This document shows positions 1 through 7,076 of a stretch of 7,218 nucleotides of DNA, one piece after another. The stretch covers positions 1 through 7,218 of the forward strand of contig DPKV01000215.1 of assembly GCA_003542325.1 (NCBI GenBank), given 5' to 3'. Made by a program: the position numbers and the translations under genes. Under the pieces are notes generated by a model. That model was not told the DNA's origin. It worked only from the letters and a program-made list of their open reading frames with translations, and searched no databases. Position 1 is the stretch's first letter, and every line of letters begins with the position of its first letter. The stretch comes from Anaerolineaceae bacterium (GTDB lineage: Bacteria > Chloroflexota > Anaerolineae > Anaerolineales > Anaerolineaceae).

Positions 1-564
1 GAACTCGCGGGATAGAACCTGACCCTGGTGTTGCGCCAGGAAGGTCAGCAGTTCGTATTCCTTGGGTTTGAAGGCGACCACTTCACCATTCACCGTGATC
101 TCGCGGCGGGTGATATCGATGCGCAGGTTGCCAAACTCAAGCACTTCCTGTTTGGGCTTGCCTTCGCCGGTTTCAGCTTCGCTGACCTCTTCACGGATCA
201 GACGGACCCGTCGCAGCATGGCTTTGACCCGGGCGATCAATTCACGCATGCTGAAAGGCTTAGCCATATAATCGTCAGCCCCGACTTCCAGCCCAACGAC
301 CCGGTCGATCTCGTCGTCCCGGGCAGTGAGCATCAGGACCGGCGTGGTCATTTCACGGCGCAGGATCCGGCAGATCTCGAAGCCGTCCAACCCGGGCAGC
401 ATCACATCCAAAATAATCAGATCCGGCTGCAACTCCCGAGCCAATTCCAGTGCTTCCGCACCGTCACCGGTAGTCTGCACGTCGTACCCCTGTTTTTTCA
501 GGTTATAGGCAACAGTTTCCTGAAGGGATATTTCATCATCAACAACTAAGATTTTTTCAGGCAT
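1..564 (-). CDS. OmpR/PhoB-family response regulator, C-terminus cut by window edge
   Basis: DNA-binding response regulator of a two-component system: a sensor kinase would phosphorylate its receiver and the C-terminal winged helix would bind promoters. 188 codons are present, in frame to base 1, with no stop. The receiver (about residues 3-120) has the acidic pair D9-D10, phosphoacceptor D53 (in [10 protein letters not shown]), T80 (LMLTARDD), Y99 and K102 (DDYMAKPF). After a charged linker (about 121-143), [19 protein letters not shown] and [23 protein letters not shown] are the start of an OmpR-type wHTH domain. About 40 residues are missing, judged from the usual family length of 225-240. 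The start ATG lies inside the end of the glycosyltransferase gene (overlap ATGCCTGA) with a strong Shine-Dalgarno, so translation is probably coupled. A histidine kinase often follows such genes and may lie beyond the left edge. The family is certain; the target genes are unknown. Confidence 0.95.
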   Translation of the reverse strand, partial: MPEKILVVDDEISLQETVAYNLKKQGYDVQTTGDGAEALELARELQPDLIILDVMLPGLDGFEICRILRREMTTPVLMLTARDDEIDRVVGLEVGADDYMAKPFSMRELIARVKAMLRRVRLIREEVSEAETGEGKPKQEVLEFGNLRIDITRREITVNGEVVAFKPKEYELLTFLAQHQGQVLSREF

Positions 565-1771
565 TTCTCCTCCTCATTGATTCCAGGAGTACGGTAAACT
601 CGTTGGCAAGTTTGACTCTCGAATAGTGGGTTGTTATTGCGTCTCTACCACTCATTCCCATTTTACGACATTTTTCAGGGTTTGTTAACAATTCCCTGAT
701 AGCATTTGCCAGCTCATCCGGGTTTCCCGGTGGCACAGCGATCCCCGCATCAGCTTCTTCAATGACCTGGCGGATCACACCGTCAATCGCCAGTACCACA
801 GGCCGACCGGCAGCCATATAATCGAAGACCTTATTGGGATAGGTGGTCTTGTACATTTCAATCGGTTTCAGGATCGCCAGGCAGACATCCGCAGCGGCCA
901 GGGCATCTTTCATCTCGGTTTTGGGGATCGGGGGGATGAAGACGACATTCTTCAATCCATTTTCGCGAGCTTTTTCCATCAGATGGGTCTTCTCTTTGCC
1001 GTCACCCAGCAGGACGATCCTGACCTGTGTCAGGTCCTGCAATTGTTCTGCTGCTGATATGACAACATCCAGGTCATTGGACATTCCGTGTGCGCCTGCA
1101 TAAAGGACAACAAATTCATCCTCAAGCCCCCAGGTCTGCCGGAAGGCTGTTCCCTTATCCTCCGGGTCGAACATGACCGGATCAGCCCCATTGGGGATCA
1201 GCGCGATCTTTTTCGCGCCACGGCTGCGGACATGTTCCACAAAGCCGGGGGAATTGACCATGACCAGGTCAGCGTGTTTGTAGAGGAACCGTTCCAGCCA
1301 CTCGGAAAGGCGGATCAGCGTTTTGTTGTGCAATACACCGACGGCCACCGCAAAAGCGGGCCACAGGTCGCGCACTTCCAGGAGAAAAGGAACTCCTTTC
1401 AACCGCGCCAACAGCCAGGCGGTCGGTCCCTGAAAGATGGGCGGTGTCGTTCCCCACACCAGGTCCACTTTTCGTACAAAGAGGCCGTTGAGAAAGGAGG
1501 AGATCATGAAACTGAGGAAACTAAAAACCCGCCGGATAAACGAACGATGAATGGCGGGTAAGGTTGCACTGCGGATGATGGTCACACCCAGGTCATCGGT
1601 TTGTTTCCGAATGCGCTTGGTTTTCCCTTTTCCGGTGAGGTAACTGACCGGGCTGGCGATAATGGTCACCTGATGGCCTTGGCGGGCCAGGTGTCGAGCC
1701 AGTTCGTGGTGGCGGGTTCCGCCGGGTTCGTCCAGGGCAGCAAAAGCCTGGTGGATCAACAGGATGTGCAT
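557..1771 (-). CDS. GT4-family glycosyltransferase, WbuB-like
   Basis: Predicted to transfer a sugar from a nucleotide donor to a growing glycan at the inner face of the membrane. It is 404 residues long, normal for GT-B GT4 enzymes. The N-terminal Rossmann half starts MHILLIHQ, with [24 protein letters not shown] (residues 15-38), the pattern typical of the WbuB/WcaI group. A hydrophobic amphipathic stretch at about 82-99 could touch the membrane. LEVRDLWP is at 131-138 and NGAD at 194-197. The C-terminal donor-binding half has VVLYAGAHG (221-229), VLLGDGKEK (253-261) and [16 protein letters not shown] (311-326), where the sugar-nucleotide-binding acidic residue is Asp. The start ATG has only a weak GAG before it. 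A 45-base gap with no visible terminator separates it from the heparinase-like gene, and its last 8 bases overlap the response regulator. WbuB is an N-acetyl-L-fucosamine transferase in E. coli O26, but the donor here cannot be assigned. Confidence 0.92.
   Translation of the reverse strand: MHILLIHQAFAALDEPGGTRHHELARHLARQGHQVTIIASPVSYLTGKGKTKRIRKQTDDLGVTIIRSATLPAIHRSFIRRVFSFLSFMISSFLNGLFVRKVDLVWGTTPPIFQGPTAWLLARLKGVPFLLEVRDLWPAFAVAVGVLHNKTLIRLSEWLERFLYKHADLVMVNSPGFVEHVRSRGAKKIALIPNGADPVMFDPEDKGTAFRQTWGLEDEFVVLYAGAHGMSNDLDVVISAAEQLQDLTQVRIVLLGDGKEKTHLMEKARENGLKNVVFIPPIPKTEMKDALAAADVCLAILKPIEMYKTTYPNKVFDYMAAGRPVVLAIDGVIRQVIEEADAGIAVPPGNPDELANAIRELLTNPEKCRKMGMSGRDAITTHYSRVKLANEFTVLLESMRRRNA
567..575 (-). 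promoter_or_regulatory. Shine-Dalgarno of the response regulator, embedded in the glycosyltransferase gene
   Basis: On the minus strand GAGGAGGAG is followed by AA and the ATG at 564-562; the AGGAGG core (574-569) ends 4 bases before the ATG. The same bases encode the Arg-Arg-Arg run near the end of the glycosyltransferase (MRRRNA, then stop). This site fixes the response regulator start and suggests that ribosomes finishing the upstream gene can re-initiate here. Confidence 0.8.
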
Positions 1772-1816
1772 CTCGTTAACATTGTACTCGAAGATGAGAA
1801 GGTTGGGGATTTTGTT

Positions 1817-3721
1817 TCAGGCGGAAAAAATAAATTTGGATTGGATTTCCATCGGCAGTGCGCCGGATGCCTGGGCAACCAGGCATAAGGCTGGTTTTTT
1901 AACGCCATAGGTTGGAGAGACCCATCCCCAGGTTGGATCCGGGGCCAGGGTGCCGGCCAGACGCTCACCGGACCGGAACAAGCTCAAGCTGTCGATACCA
2001 TCCAGAGACAGGGTGAAATTAAACGGCTCTCCGATCAGCCTGATTTCCTTTTCACCTCTTTGTTCCCAGTCCCAATCCGGCAAAAGCCAGGCCAGTCGGA
2101 TTTCATGAACCGTGTCATCCGCGAGGACGTACGGCAAAAGGTTGTCCGTGACTATCCAACCATTTTCATTGGATTCCACCATTCGCTGGTGCAAAGCCCC
2201 CTGTTTGGTATAACCATCATGCTCAGCCGCCAGCCAGACAATCTGCCCCTGGTCATTCATCTCATAGGCCAGGATTTCAGCCTGCGCCCAATCCAGCCAG
2301 AGGAAGCGTCCGGCGCGGGTCATCTGGTCCAGACCATCCAATGTCAGCGTGTTATGAACACGGGCGGTCACGAAGGCGTTGTCCCAGGGTGGGGTGGCGT
2401 TATACGTGTAAGTCCCTGCATCCTGGGCCACATTCACCCCGCGCCACCAAAGGTCGGTGTGGAGCTGGTCGGCATGGGAGGGGCGGTCAGTGAACTGCGC
2501 CGTGCGCAGGAACGCCCGCCCGGAGCCGCTATCGATTCTCAGCATGTCCACAGCCTGAGGCTGGGTTTGATCAGGGTTCTCCGGCGCGTCCAGCCCAAAC
2601 CAATCCGCCATCTCATTCAAGGCGGGTTTGGAATAAATATCCAGGTTCAAAAAAGCCTTCCCCGCAGCAGCCACAACCGGGCGGAAATCGTGGTAGGGCA
2701 GACCGGTCAATGGGAAGATATATGCGCCGTCGTTTGCGCCCAGGTTGGGGGCTTTTCCGGTCTCCGGGTCGGTCAATGCCCAGAGCCAGCGGGTGGCCTG
2801 AGCCAGCCGGAATTGCGTTTCTTCCGGCCAATCCGGTTCTCCGGCAGTCCGGCGCAGGTGGTCAGTGAAGAGCGCAAGCTGGAGCATCAGGCGCTGGTAG
2901 TTGGCGCTGTACTGGATATAAGTGCCGAATTCATTGATCTGGTTTTGGAACCCCCAGTTCAGCCATTTCCAGCCCAGGTCCCGCCAGCGTTTGGCTTCGG
3001 GATGGTCCGGCAGATATAACCCGGCTGCGTAAAGCCCGGCGGCTTCGGAGAGGAGGTGGTTGTTGTTTTGGGCGCGGGCGTAAATCAGGGTGGGTGGGAT
3101 GCGCCGGGCGTGCGCTGCGATGGCTGCCCAGAGCTGCTGACGGTTTTCAAAAGTGGTTTCCGGCGCGGCTGCAAAAAACCGGTCACAGAATACCAGGGAC
3201 ATCAGTCTCAGTGCGACTTCCTGCCCCGATTGCCACTGTCGTCCCAGGTTGGGCGGATGTGCGGCAAGGAAACGTAAGGTTTTGTCCCAGAAGTCCCGGA
3301 CATAGATAGGATTCCCGCTGAAGGCATAAGCTCTGGCGAGGGTGAGTGCCCAGCCGAAGCGGCCCGGTTCCCAGACCCATTTGATGTCCTGCTCGGGAGG
3401 CGTCTGCTTCAGAAGGGCCCAATGCAGGGGGGATGCGCCGGCTTCCAGGTCCAGTGAGGCCAGCTCTCCACTGAAAGGCCGGAATTTTCCATGCACAATA
3501 TCATCCCCGGCGGATTGCGCCAGGTCGGATTGCGCGTCCGAAACCGGGGGATAGCTGGCAGTGGGCGGCAGACCGGGTTTACCGGTCACCTCCACCTTGC
3601 CGGATGGGGTCACCCGCCGGTAGTGGCCGGTCCGCAGACCGAGTTGATAGGCAGCGTACCACCAGGCTTTTAAAAAGCCCAGGTCATGCAGGGTTTTGAT
3701 GGCTTTCGTCAGAGGGTTCAT
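1817..3721 (-). CDS. Heparinase II/III-family protein (polysaccharide lyase-like)
   Basis: Family members cleave uronate-containing polymers (heparin/heparan, alginate-type) by beta-elimination. The 634-residue protein has an alpha/alpha-toroid N-terminal half, opening with WWYAAYQLGLRTG near residue 20, and a beta-sandwich C-terminal half. Likely active-site segments are AQNNNHLLSEAAGL (His222), QYSANY (Tyr271/Tyr275), SHADQLHTDLWW (His416, Asp418, His421) and ARVHNTLTLDG (His456). The His-Tyr-His order and spacing resemble the His202/Tyr257/His406 set that I recall for Pedobacter heparinase II. I chose ATG 3721, 7 bases after the GH114 stop, over ATG 3754, which would overlap that gene by 26 bases; the site before it is only purine-rich (GAGAGAT). 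There is no recognisable signal peptide, unlike classical secreted heparinases. Members of this type are often found beside WbuB-like transferases and two-domain oxidoreductases in exopolysaccharide clusters (from memory). The substrate is unknown. Confidence 0.9.
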   Translation of the reverse strand: MNPLTKAIKTLHDLGFLKAWWYAAYQLGLRTGHYRRVTPSGKVEVTGKPGLPPTASYPPVSDAQSDLAQSAGDDIVHGKFRPFSGELASLDLEAGASPLHWALLKQTPPEQDIKWVWEPGRFGWALTLARAYAFSGNPIYVRDFWDKTLRFLAAHPPNLGRQWQSGQEVALRLMSLVFCDRFFAAAPETTFENRQQLWAAIAAHARRIPPTLIYARAQNNNHLLSEAAGLYAAGLYLPDHPEAKRWRDLGWKWLNWGFQNQINEFGTYIQYSANYQRLMLQLALFTDHLRRTAGEPDWPEETQFRLAQATRWLWALTDPETGKAPNLGANDGAYIFPLTGLPYHDFRPVVAAAGKAFLNLDIYSKPALNEMADWFGLDAPENPDQTQPQAVDMLRIDSGSGRAFLRTAQFTDRPSHADQLHTDLWWRGVNVAQDAGTYTYNATPPWDNAFVTARVHNTLTLDGLDQMTRAGRFLWLDWAQAEILAYEMNDQGQIVWLAAEHDGYTKQGALHQRMVESNENGWIVTDNLLPYVLADDTVHEIRLAWLLPDWDWEQRGEKEIRLIGEPFNFTLSLDGIDSLSLFRSGERLAGTLAPDPTWGWVSPTYGVKKPALCLVAQASGALPMEIQSKFIFSA

Positions 3722-3728
3722 ATCTCTC

Positions 3729-4574
3729 TCAGGGACAGGCTGCCTGCCAGTCATCCAGTTGACGCTGTTTGAGCAAGGCGTCTATGGAAAGGTCGGCAGC
3801 CTGGTCACAAAAATCAGTCAGGGTCATTTTGTTGTCGATATACTCGATTGCAAACACGGGTTTTCCGGCTTCAATGAAGGGCGTAACCTGTGCACACCAG
3901 CTTTCATTGAAACAGCTTTCCACGGTCGCCCAATCAAATGCATCGACCAGCTCAACAGCCTGGTCGGGGTCGTTCTTCAGGCCGATTCCCAGCCCGCGGG
4001 CATGGGCTGCTTCAGCCAGCCAGCGGTTATAGGCAAGCTGGTCATCGGCTGTCAGGTCAAAGCCGGTGGTGTTGGTATACCCGTCCAGGTTATCCGGATC
4101 GACGCCGTCAAAACCTTTCGCTGCGCAGAGGTCCAGCCGGGCGGTCATCAGAGGCTCCAGCATCTCAATCCGGCGGATGTCCAACCAGCGTTCGCCAGGC
4201 CAGCCGGTGTAGTCGCGTCCGAGGACTGCTTCCGGAAAGTCAGCGCTGTCAGGCCGCCAATCCTCCCACGCCCCGGCGTTGAGGTAACAGACCACCCGAA
4301 TGCCGCGGGCATGTAAAGCATCAATCTCTTCAATTGATGTCTCAAACAGGTCCAGGTCATAAACATCCACATTCAGGCTCAGGTCAACCTCACCTGCATA
4401 TTGAATTTGCCAGGACAATCCCGGTTCCGGCTGCCACCAGCCATCCGTGTCCTGAGGGATTGCTTCGGGTTGATGCGGGACTTGTGCCGCAGGGGTATCG
4501 GTTGGCGCGCTGCAGGCAGATGTTATCAACAGGATCAATGCGGACAACCGGAGTAGATTGAGCTTCATCCGCAC
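3729..4574 (-). CDS. GH114-type endo-alpha-1,4-polygalactosaminidase, putative lipoprotein
   Basis: GH114 (TM1410-like TIM barrel) enzymes cut alpha-1,4-linked galactosamine polymers such as the fungal galactosaminogalactan and bacterial Pel. The 281-residue product has a basic start, a hydrophobic core (LLRLSALILLI) and a lipobox ending TSAC, with the lipidated Cys at residue 21. A Pro/Thr-rich linker to about residue 44 follows, then the barrel: WQIQYAG (55-61), VDVYDLDLF (69-77), CYLNAGAWEDWR (96-107), GFDGVDPDNLDGY (154-166), GIGLKND (196-202), VESCFNE (218-224) and IEYID (243-247). An Asp of DGVDPDN and the Glu of VESC fit the catalytic Asp/Glu pair known in the family. Start choice: GTG at 4574 sits 10 bases after GGGAG; ATG at 4568 is 16 bases away but gives the same signal peptide. 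An upstream ATG at 4658 would overlap the oxidoreductase and hide the signal peptide. It lies 25 bases after that gene and 7 before the lyase. Likely anchored on the outer face of the membrane. Confidence 0.88.
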   Translation of the reverse strand: MRMKLNLLRLSALILLITSACSAPTDTPAAQVPHQPEAIPQDTDGWWQPEPGLSWQIQYAGEVDLSLNVDVYDLDLFETSIEEIDALHARGIRVVCYLNAGAWEDWRPDSADFPEAVLGRDYTGWPGERWLDIRRIEMLEPLMTARLDLCAAKGFDGVDPDNLDGYTNTTGFDLTADDQLAYNRWLAEAAHARGLGIGLKNDPDQAVELVDAFDWATVESCFNESWCAQVTPFIEAGKPVFAIEYIDNKMTLTDFCDQAADLSIDALLKQRQLDDWQAACP

Positions 4575-4584
4575 GACGCGGTTT

Positions 4585-4594
4585 CTCCCTTCCT
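4585..4594 (-). promoter_or_regulatory. Shine-Dalgarno favouring the GTG start of the GH114 gene
   Basis: AGGAAGGGAG on the minus strand lies just after the oxidoreductase stop (4602-4600). Its GGGAG end is 10 bases before GTG 4574-4572 and 16 bases before ATG 4568-4566. The spacing favours the GTG, so the protein probably begins VRMKLNLL rather than MKLNLL. This does not alter the predicted lipoprotein signal. Confidence 0.55.
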
Positions 4595-4599
4595 GTTGG

Positions 4600-6765
4600 T
4601 CAGGATATGGGTGGGATGACAACCGTCTTTCCGCTGCGCAGTGATTCGACGGCGGCAAAGCTGGCCTGGGTCACACCGAGTAACTGATCGTAGGGGATGG
4701 GCGGGGTCTTATCGCTTTGCAGGGTGGACAGGAAAGCCTCCCATGCGCCGCGGTGGCCTTTGTCTTGGCGGAGGAGATGCCGGTAAACCTTGCGGTGGCC
4801 GTTCTCGACCCATTCCAGTTTGCGCCAGTCGTTCAGTACAGCAACCCGGCCGCCGGCAAATATTTCCAGATACTCCTTCGGGAAGGATTTATCACCGTTT
4901 GCCAGGTAACTCACTACGCCAAGTGACCCATCCGGGAAGCGGAAGGTCATCATGACGTTATCTTCCTTGTATTTACCCTGATCCGGGAGGCCCTGGGTGG
5001 TGACTTCTACAGGAATGTCCCCAACGAGGAAGGTGAGGAAGTCGATGAAGTGGCATCCCTCGCCGATGATCCGTCCACCGCCGACTTTTGGGTCCACCAG
5101 CCAGTGGTCAACCGGCAGGACGCTGGCGTTCACCCGGAAATGGGCAACGAGCGGCTCCTGACGCTGGTCTATAAAGGTTTTCAGTTGTTTGGCTAAAGGT
5201 GCAAAACGCCGGTTGAAGCCGACCATTAACAACGGTTGTTCCGGTTTCTTGAGGGCTTTGGCGATATCCTTGAGTTGTTTCGGGGTGATCGCCAGCGGTT
5301 TTTCGCAGTAGACGTGCTTGCCGGATTTTAGCGCGCTCAGGATTTGTTCGGTGTGGAGGTTATGCCGGGTCAGGATGGCCACCAGGTTGATCGCCGGATC
5401 GGAAAGGACGGCATCCGGGTCGCTGGCCGCAAAGCCGAAACCGAAACGGTTGGCGGCATGCTGGGCGGTGACGCCCGAAGCGGAAACGATCCCCACCGGG
5501 GCGATGTTGCCTACCTTTTTAATCACCGGCAGGAAGGTGGAAAGCGCATAATTCCCTGCGCCCAACACGCCCAAGGCCATGATTTCGCCGGGTTTTACCC
5601 GGATGGTGGGCGCAGCGGGATTCGGGATTCGGTTGTCTTTTGGCAATGGGTTCTCAGCGTAGGTCAGGAGGACACCCAGGTAAGGTGCTTCTCCGGTGAT
5701 CAGGTCATAAGCCCGCTTACCTTCTTCAATCGGAATGCGGTGGCTGATCAGAGGGGAGACGTCCAGTTTCCCGGCAGCGAGCAGGTCAAGGAAGGCTTCT
5801 ATGTTTCGAGTTTCCGTCCAGCGGATATATCCAACGGGATAGTCCTGGCCTTTTTCTTCAAAGCTGGGGTCATACCGGCCGGGGCCGTAGGAACGGGAAA
5901 TAATGACCGACAGTTCTTTTTCGTAATAGGTTTTACGGGGGACATCCAGGCCCACCGCACCAACCGCCACTACCTTGCCGCGGTCTCGGGCAATCTCACC
6001 GGCCAGCTTGACCGGGTCATTATTCGTGGTGTCGGCACAGATCAGGACGGCATCCACCCCGCGGCCGCGGGAGAAAACGGAAGCGGCTTCCACAGCCTGT
6101 TTGCGCTGAACGGCAGTTTGCGCGCCCATAGCGCCTGCCAGAGCAACCCGGTCGGGGTCGAGATCGATCCCCAATACCTCACAACCCGCGGCGGCTGCGA
6201 TCCCGGTGGCGAGTAATCCCAGCAGACCCAGGCCGATGACCGCGACTTTGGAACCCACCTGGACATCCGCCAGTCGGAAGCCTTGCAATGCAATCGCGCC
6301 GACCGTGGCGAAAGCGGCCTGTTCGAATCCGACGCCTTCGGGGATGGGTACCATCAGGTTCTTAGGCAGGGTGGTAAATTCAGCGTGGACGGCATGTCCG
6401 CCGCCGGCGCAGGCCACCCGGTCACCCACCCGGAAACCTTCCAGGTCGGGGCCGACCCCGACGATTGTGCCCGCCGAGGAATAGCCCAGCGCCATCGGCT
6501 GGTCCAGTTTGTTCAGGGCGGCTTCCAGGGTGGTCAATAACCCTTCGCGTTGGGCTTTATTGACCACCTGGCGCATCAAATCCGGCCGGGATTGGGCTTT
6601 CCCAATTAATCCCTGCCGGGCGAAGGAGACGATCATCCGTTCAGTGCCGGCTGAGACAAGGGAGGCTGCAGTCTGCACAAGGGCAGTGCCTTCACCCGGG
6701 TGGGGAACAGGCACTTCGGTCACCTGGGCTTCACCGGTTTTCAAGTTCTGAAGCAATTGTTTCAT
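4600..6765 (-). CDS. Two-domain oxidoreductase: MDR dehydrogenase fused to Gfo/Idh/MocA domain
   Basis: A 721-residue fusion known as the bi-domain oxidoreductase family; its chemistry is not established, but members cluster with polysaccharide genes and probably act on a sugar or sugar nucleotide. Residues about 1-370 form a medium-chain dehydrogenase with LGYSSAGTIVGVG (93-105), GDRVACAGGG (114-123) and a nucleotide-binding AVIGLGLLGLLA (175-186, GxGxxG at 178-183) followed by acidic GIDLD (199-203). The zinc-ligand motif GHExAG is replaced by GYSSAG, and VSAGTE stands where a catalytic Cys is usual, so the domain is probably zinc-free. After a Pro-rich linker (373-392), residues about 395-721 form a Gfo/Idh/MocA unit: LGVLGAGNYA (398-407), YCEKPLAI (486-493, conserved Lys489) and GEGCHFIDF (568-576, His572). 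Two nucleotide sites suggest coupled or sequential redox steps. First gene of the operon, 25 bases before the GH114 gene; only a weak GAG precedes the ATG. Confidence 0.92.
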   Translation of the reverse strand: MKQLLQNLKTGEAQVTEVPVPHPGEGTALVQTAASLVSAGTERMIVSFARQGLIGKAQSRPDLMRQVVNKAQREGLLTTLEAALNKLDQPMALGYSSAGTIVGVGPDLEGFRVGDRVACAGGGHAVHAEFTTLPKNLMVPIPEGVGFEQAAFATVGAIALQGFRLADVQVGSKVAVIGLGLLGLLATGIAAAAGCEVLGIDLDPDRVALAGAMGAQTAVQRKQAVEAASVFSRGRGVDAVLICADTTNNDPVKLAGEIARDRGKVVAVGAVGLDVPRKTYYEKELSVIISRSYGPGRYDPSFEEKGQDYPVGYIRWTETRNIEAFLDLLAAGKLDVSPLISHRIPIEEGKRAYDLITGEAPYLGVLLTYAENPLPKDNRIPNPAAPTIRVKPGEIMALGVLGAGNYALSTFLPVIKKVGNIAPVGIVSASGVTAQHAANRFGFGFAASDPDAVLSDPAINLVAILTRHNLHTEQILSALKSGKHVYCEKPLAITPKQLKDIAKALKKPEQPLLMVGFNRRFAPLAKQLKTFIDQRQEPLVAHFRVNASVLPVDHWLVDPKVGGGRIIGEGCHFIDFLTFLVGDIPVEVTTQGLPDQGKYKEDNVMMTFRFPDGSLGVVSYLANGDKSFPKEYLEIFAGGRVAVLNDWRKLEWVENGHRKVYRHLLRQDKGHRGAWEAFLSTLQSDKTPPIPYDQLLGVTQASFAAVESLRSGKTVVIPPIS

Positions 6766-6802
6766 AATGTTGCACTCATTTTGATCAGGTTGTGATATTA
6801 GG

Positions 6803-6808
6803 ATTATA
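6803..6808 (-). promoter_or_regulatory. Candidate -10 box of the operon promoter
   Basis: The minus strand reads TATAAT, a perfect sigma70-type -10, ending 37 bases before the ATG at 6765. A start of transcription near 6796 would give a leader of about 30 bases. The -35 region is poor: with 16-18 base spacing (around 6825-6832) the candidates are AATCAT, AAATCA or TAAATC, and there is no extended -10 TGn. The promoter may therefore be weak or need an activator. It is the only good -10 upstream of the five-gene set. Confidence 0.45.
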
Positions 6809-6812
6809 GCGC

Positions 6813-6824
6813 AAACCGGGGTTT
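6813..6824. promoter_or_regulatory. Short inverted repeat between -10 and -35, possible operator
   Basis: AAACC, GG, GGTTT forms a 5-base inverted repeat with a 2-base centre in the spacer of the candidate promoter, just upstream of its TATAAT. A regulator bound here would meet RNA polymerase directly. Arms this short occur by chance, so this is a weak call resting mainly on position. Confidence 0.2.
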
Positions 6825-6848
6825 ATGATTTATTTCTATAGGCTGAAG

Positions 6849-6990
6849 ATGTAGGATACGTGCCGCGACGGAATCCTGATGCGAAATGGATTTCTCAGAG
6901 AGGATAATCACTTGCAGAGCATGGAATTGGAGCGGAAAGCGCACGTGACAGGAGAGGTAAGGGGAATTATCGAATTTCTCTATTCAATAT
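6849..6990 (+). repeat. 142-base direct repeat, copy 1
   Basis: Aligns without gaps to 7077-7218, 228 bases downstream, with 12 mismatches in 142 (130 identical). All mismatches lie in the first 88 bases; the last 54 (6937-6990) are identical. It opens GTAGGATACGTGCCGCGACG and contains GCACGTGAC at 6941-6949, so the ends of its first 100 bases are roughly inverted (ACGTGC against GCACGT). No open reading frame. Possibly a non-autonomous mobile or REP-like element, or a regulatory repeat; the class is unknown. Confidence 0.9.
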
Positions 6991-7010
6991 AGGCTGGTTT
7001 GTTTAAATTT

Positions 7011-7050
7011 GTCACGTGCGTTCCGCTTCGCTCCACGGCACGTGACCTAC
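7011..7050 (-). repeat. 40-base inverted relative of the direct repeats, with perfect hairpin arms
   Basis: Read on the minus strand it starts GTAGGTCACGTGCCG (7050-7036), matching copy 2 (7079-7093) at 14 of 15 bases, and ends GCACGTGAC (7019-7011), also found in both copies. The arms GTCACGTGC (7011-7019) and GCACGTGAC (7038-7046) are perfect 9-base inverted repeats around an 18-base loop. No T-run follows on either side, so a terminator is unlikely. It looks like a shortened member of the same family, placed in opposite orientation. Confidence 0.75.
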
Positions 7051-7076
7051 GCCCGCTACTCTTTTGGAGGGATAAT

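Noticed and set aside
28..549. Plus-strand open frame of 173 codons at the left edge
   Set aside because: It mirrors the response regulator, whose receiver residues are all intact on the minus strand.
2060..3019. Long plus-strand open frame (319 codons) opposite the heparinase-family gene
   Set aside because: It lies wholly inside a well-supported gene on the other strand, shows no recognisable motif, and is low-complexity Gly/Pro/Val/Gln-rich as expected for an antisense frame of GC-rich coding DNA.
3696..4316. Plus-strand open frame of 206 codons across the GH114 gene and its boundary
   Set aside because: Antisense to conserved GH114 motifs and spanning a gene junction; no ribosome site or family resemblance.
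5344..6216. Plus-strand open frame of 290 codons opposite the two-domain oxidoreductase
   Set aside because: Antisense to conserved motifs of a recognised protein and without any family resemblance of its own.
1031..6451. Strong excess of CAGGTC on the plus strand (about 18 by eye, against about 2 of GACCTG)
   Set aside because: In coding direction most are in-frame GAC CTG (Asp-Leu), as in VRDLWP, SNDLDVV and KVDLVWG, so codon and dipeptide use explains them better than a Chi-like or uptake motif.
7011..7046. Hairpin considered as a rho-independent terminator
   Set aside because: The 18-base loop is too large and no T-run follows the stem on either strand.
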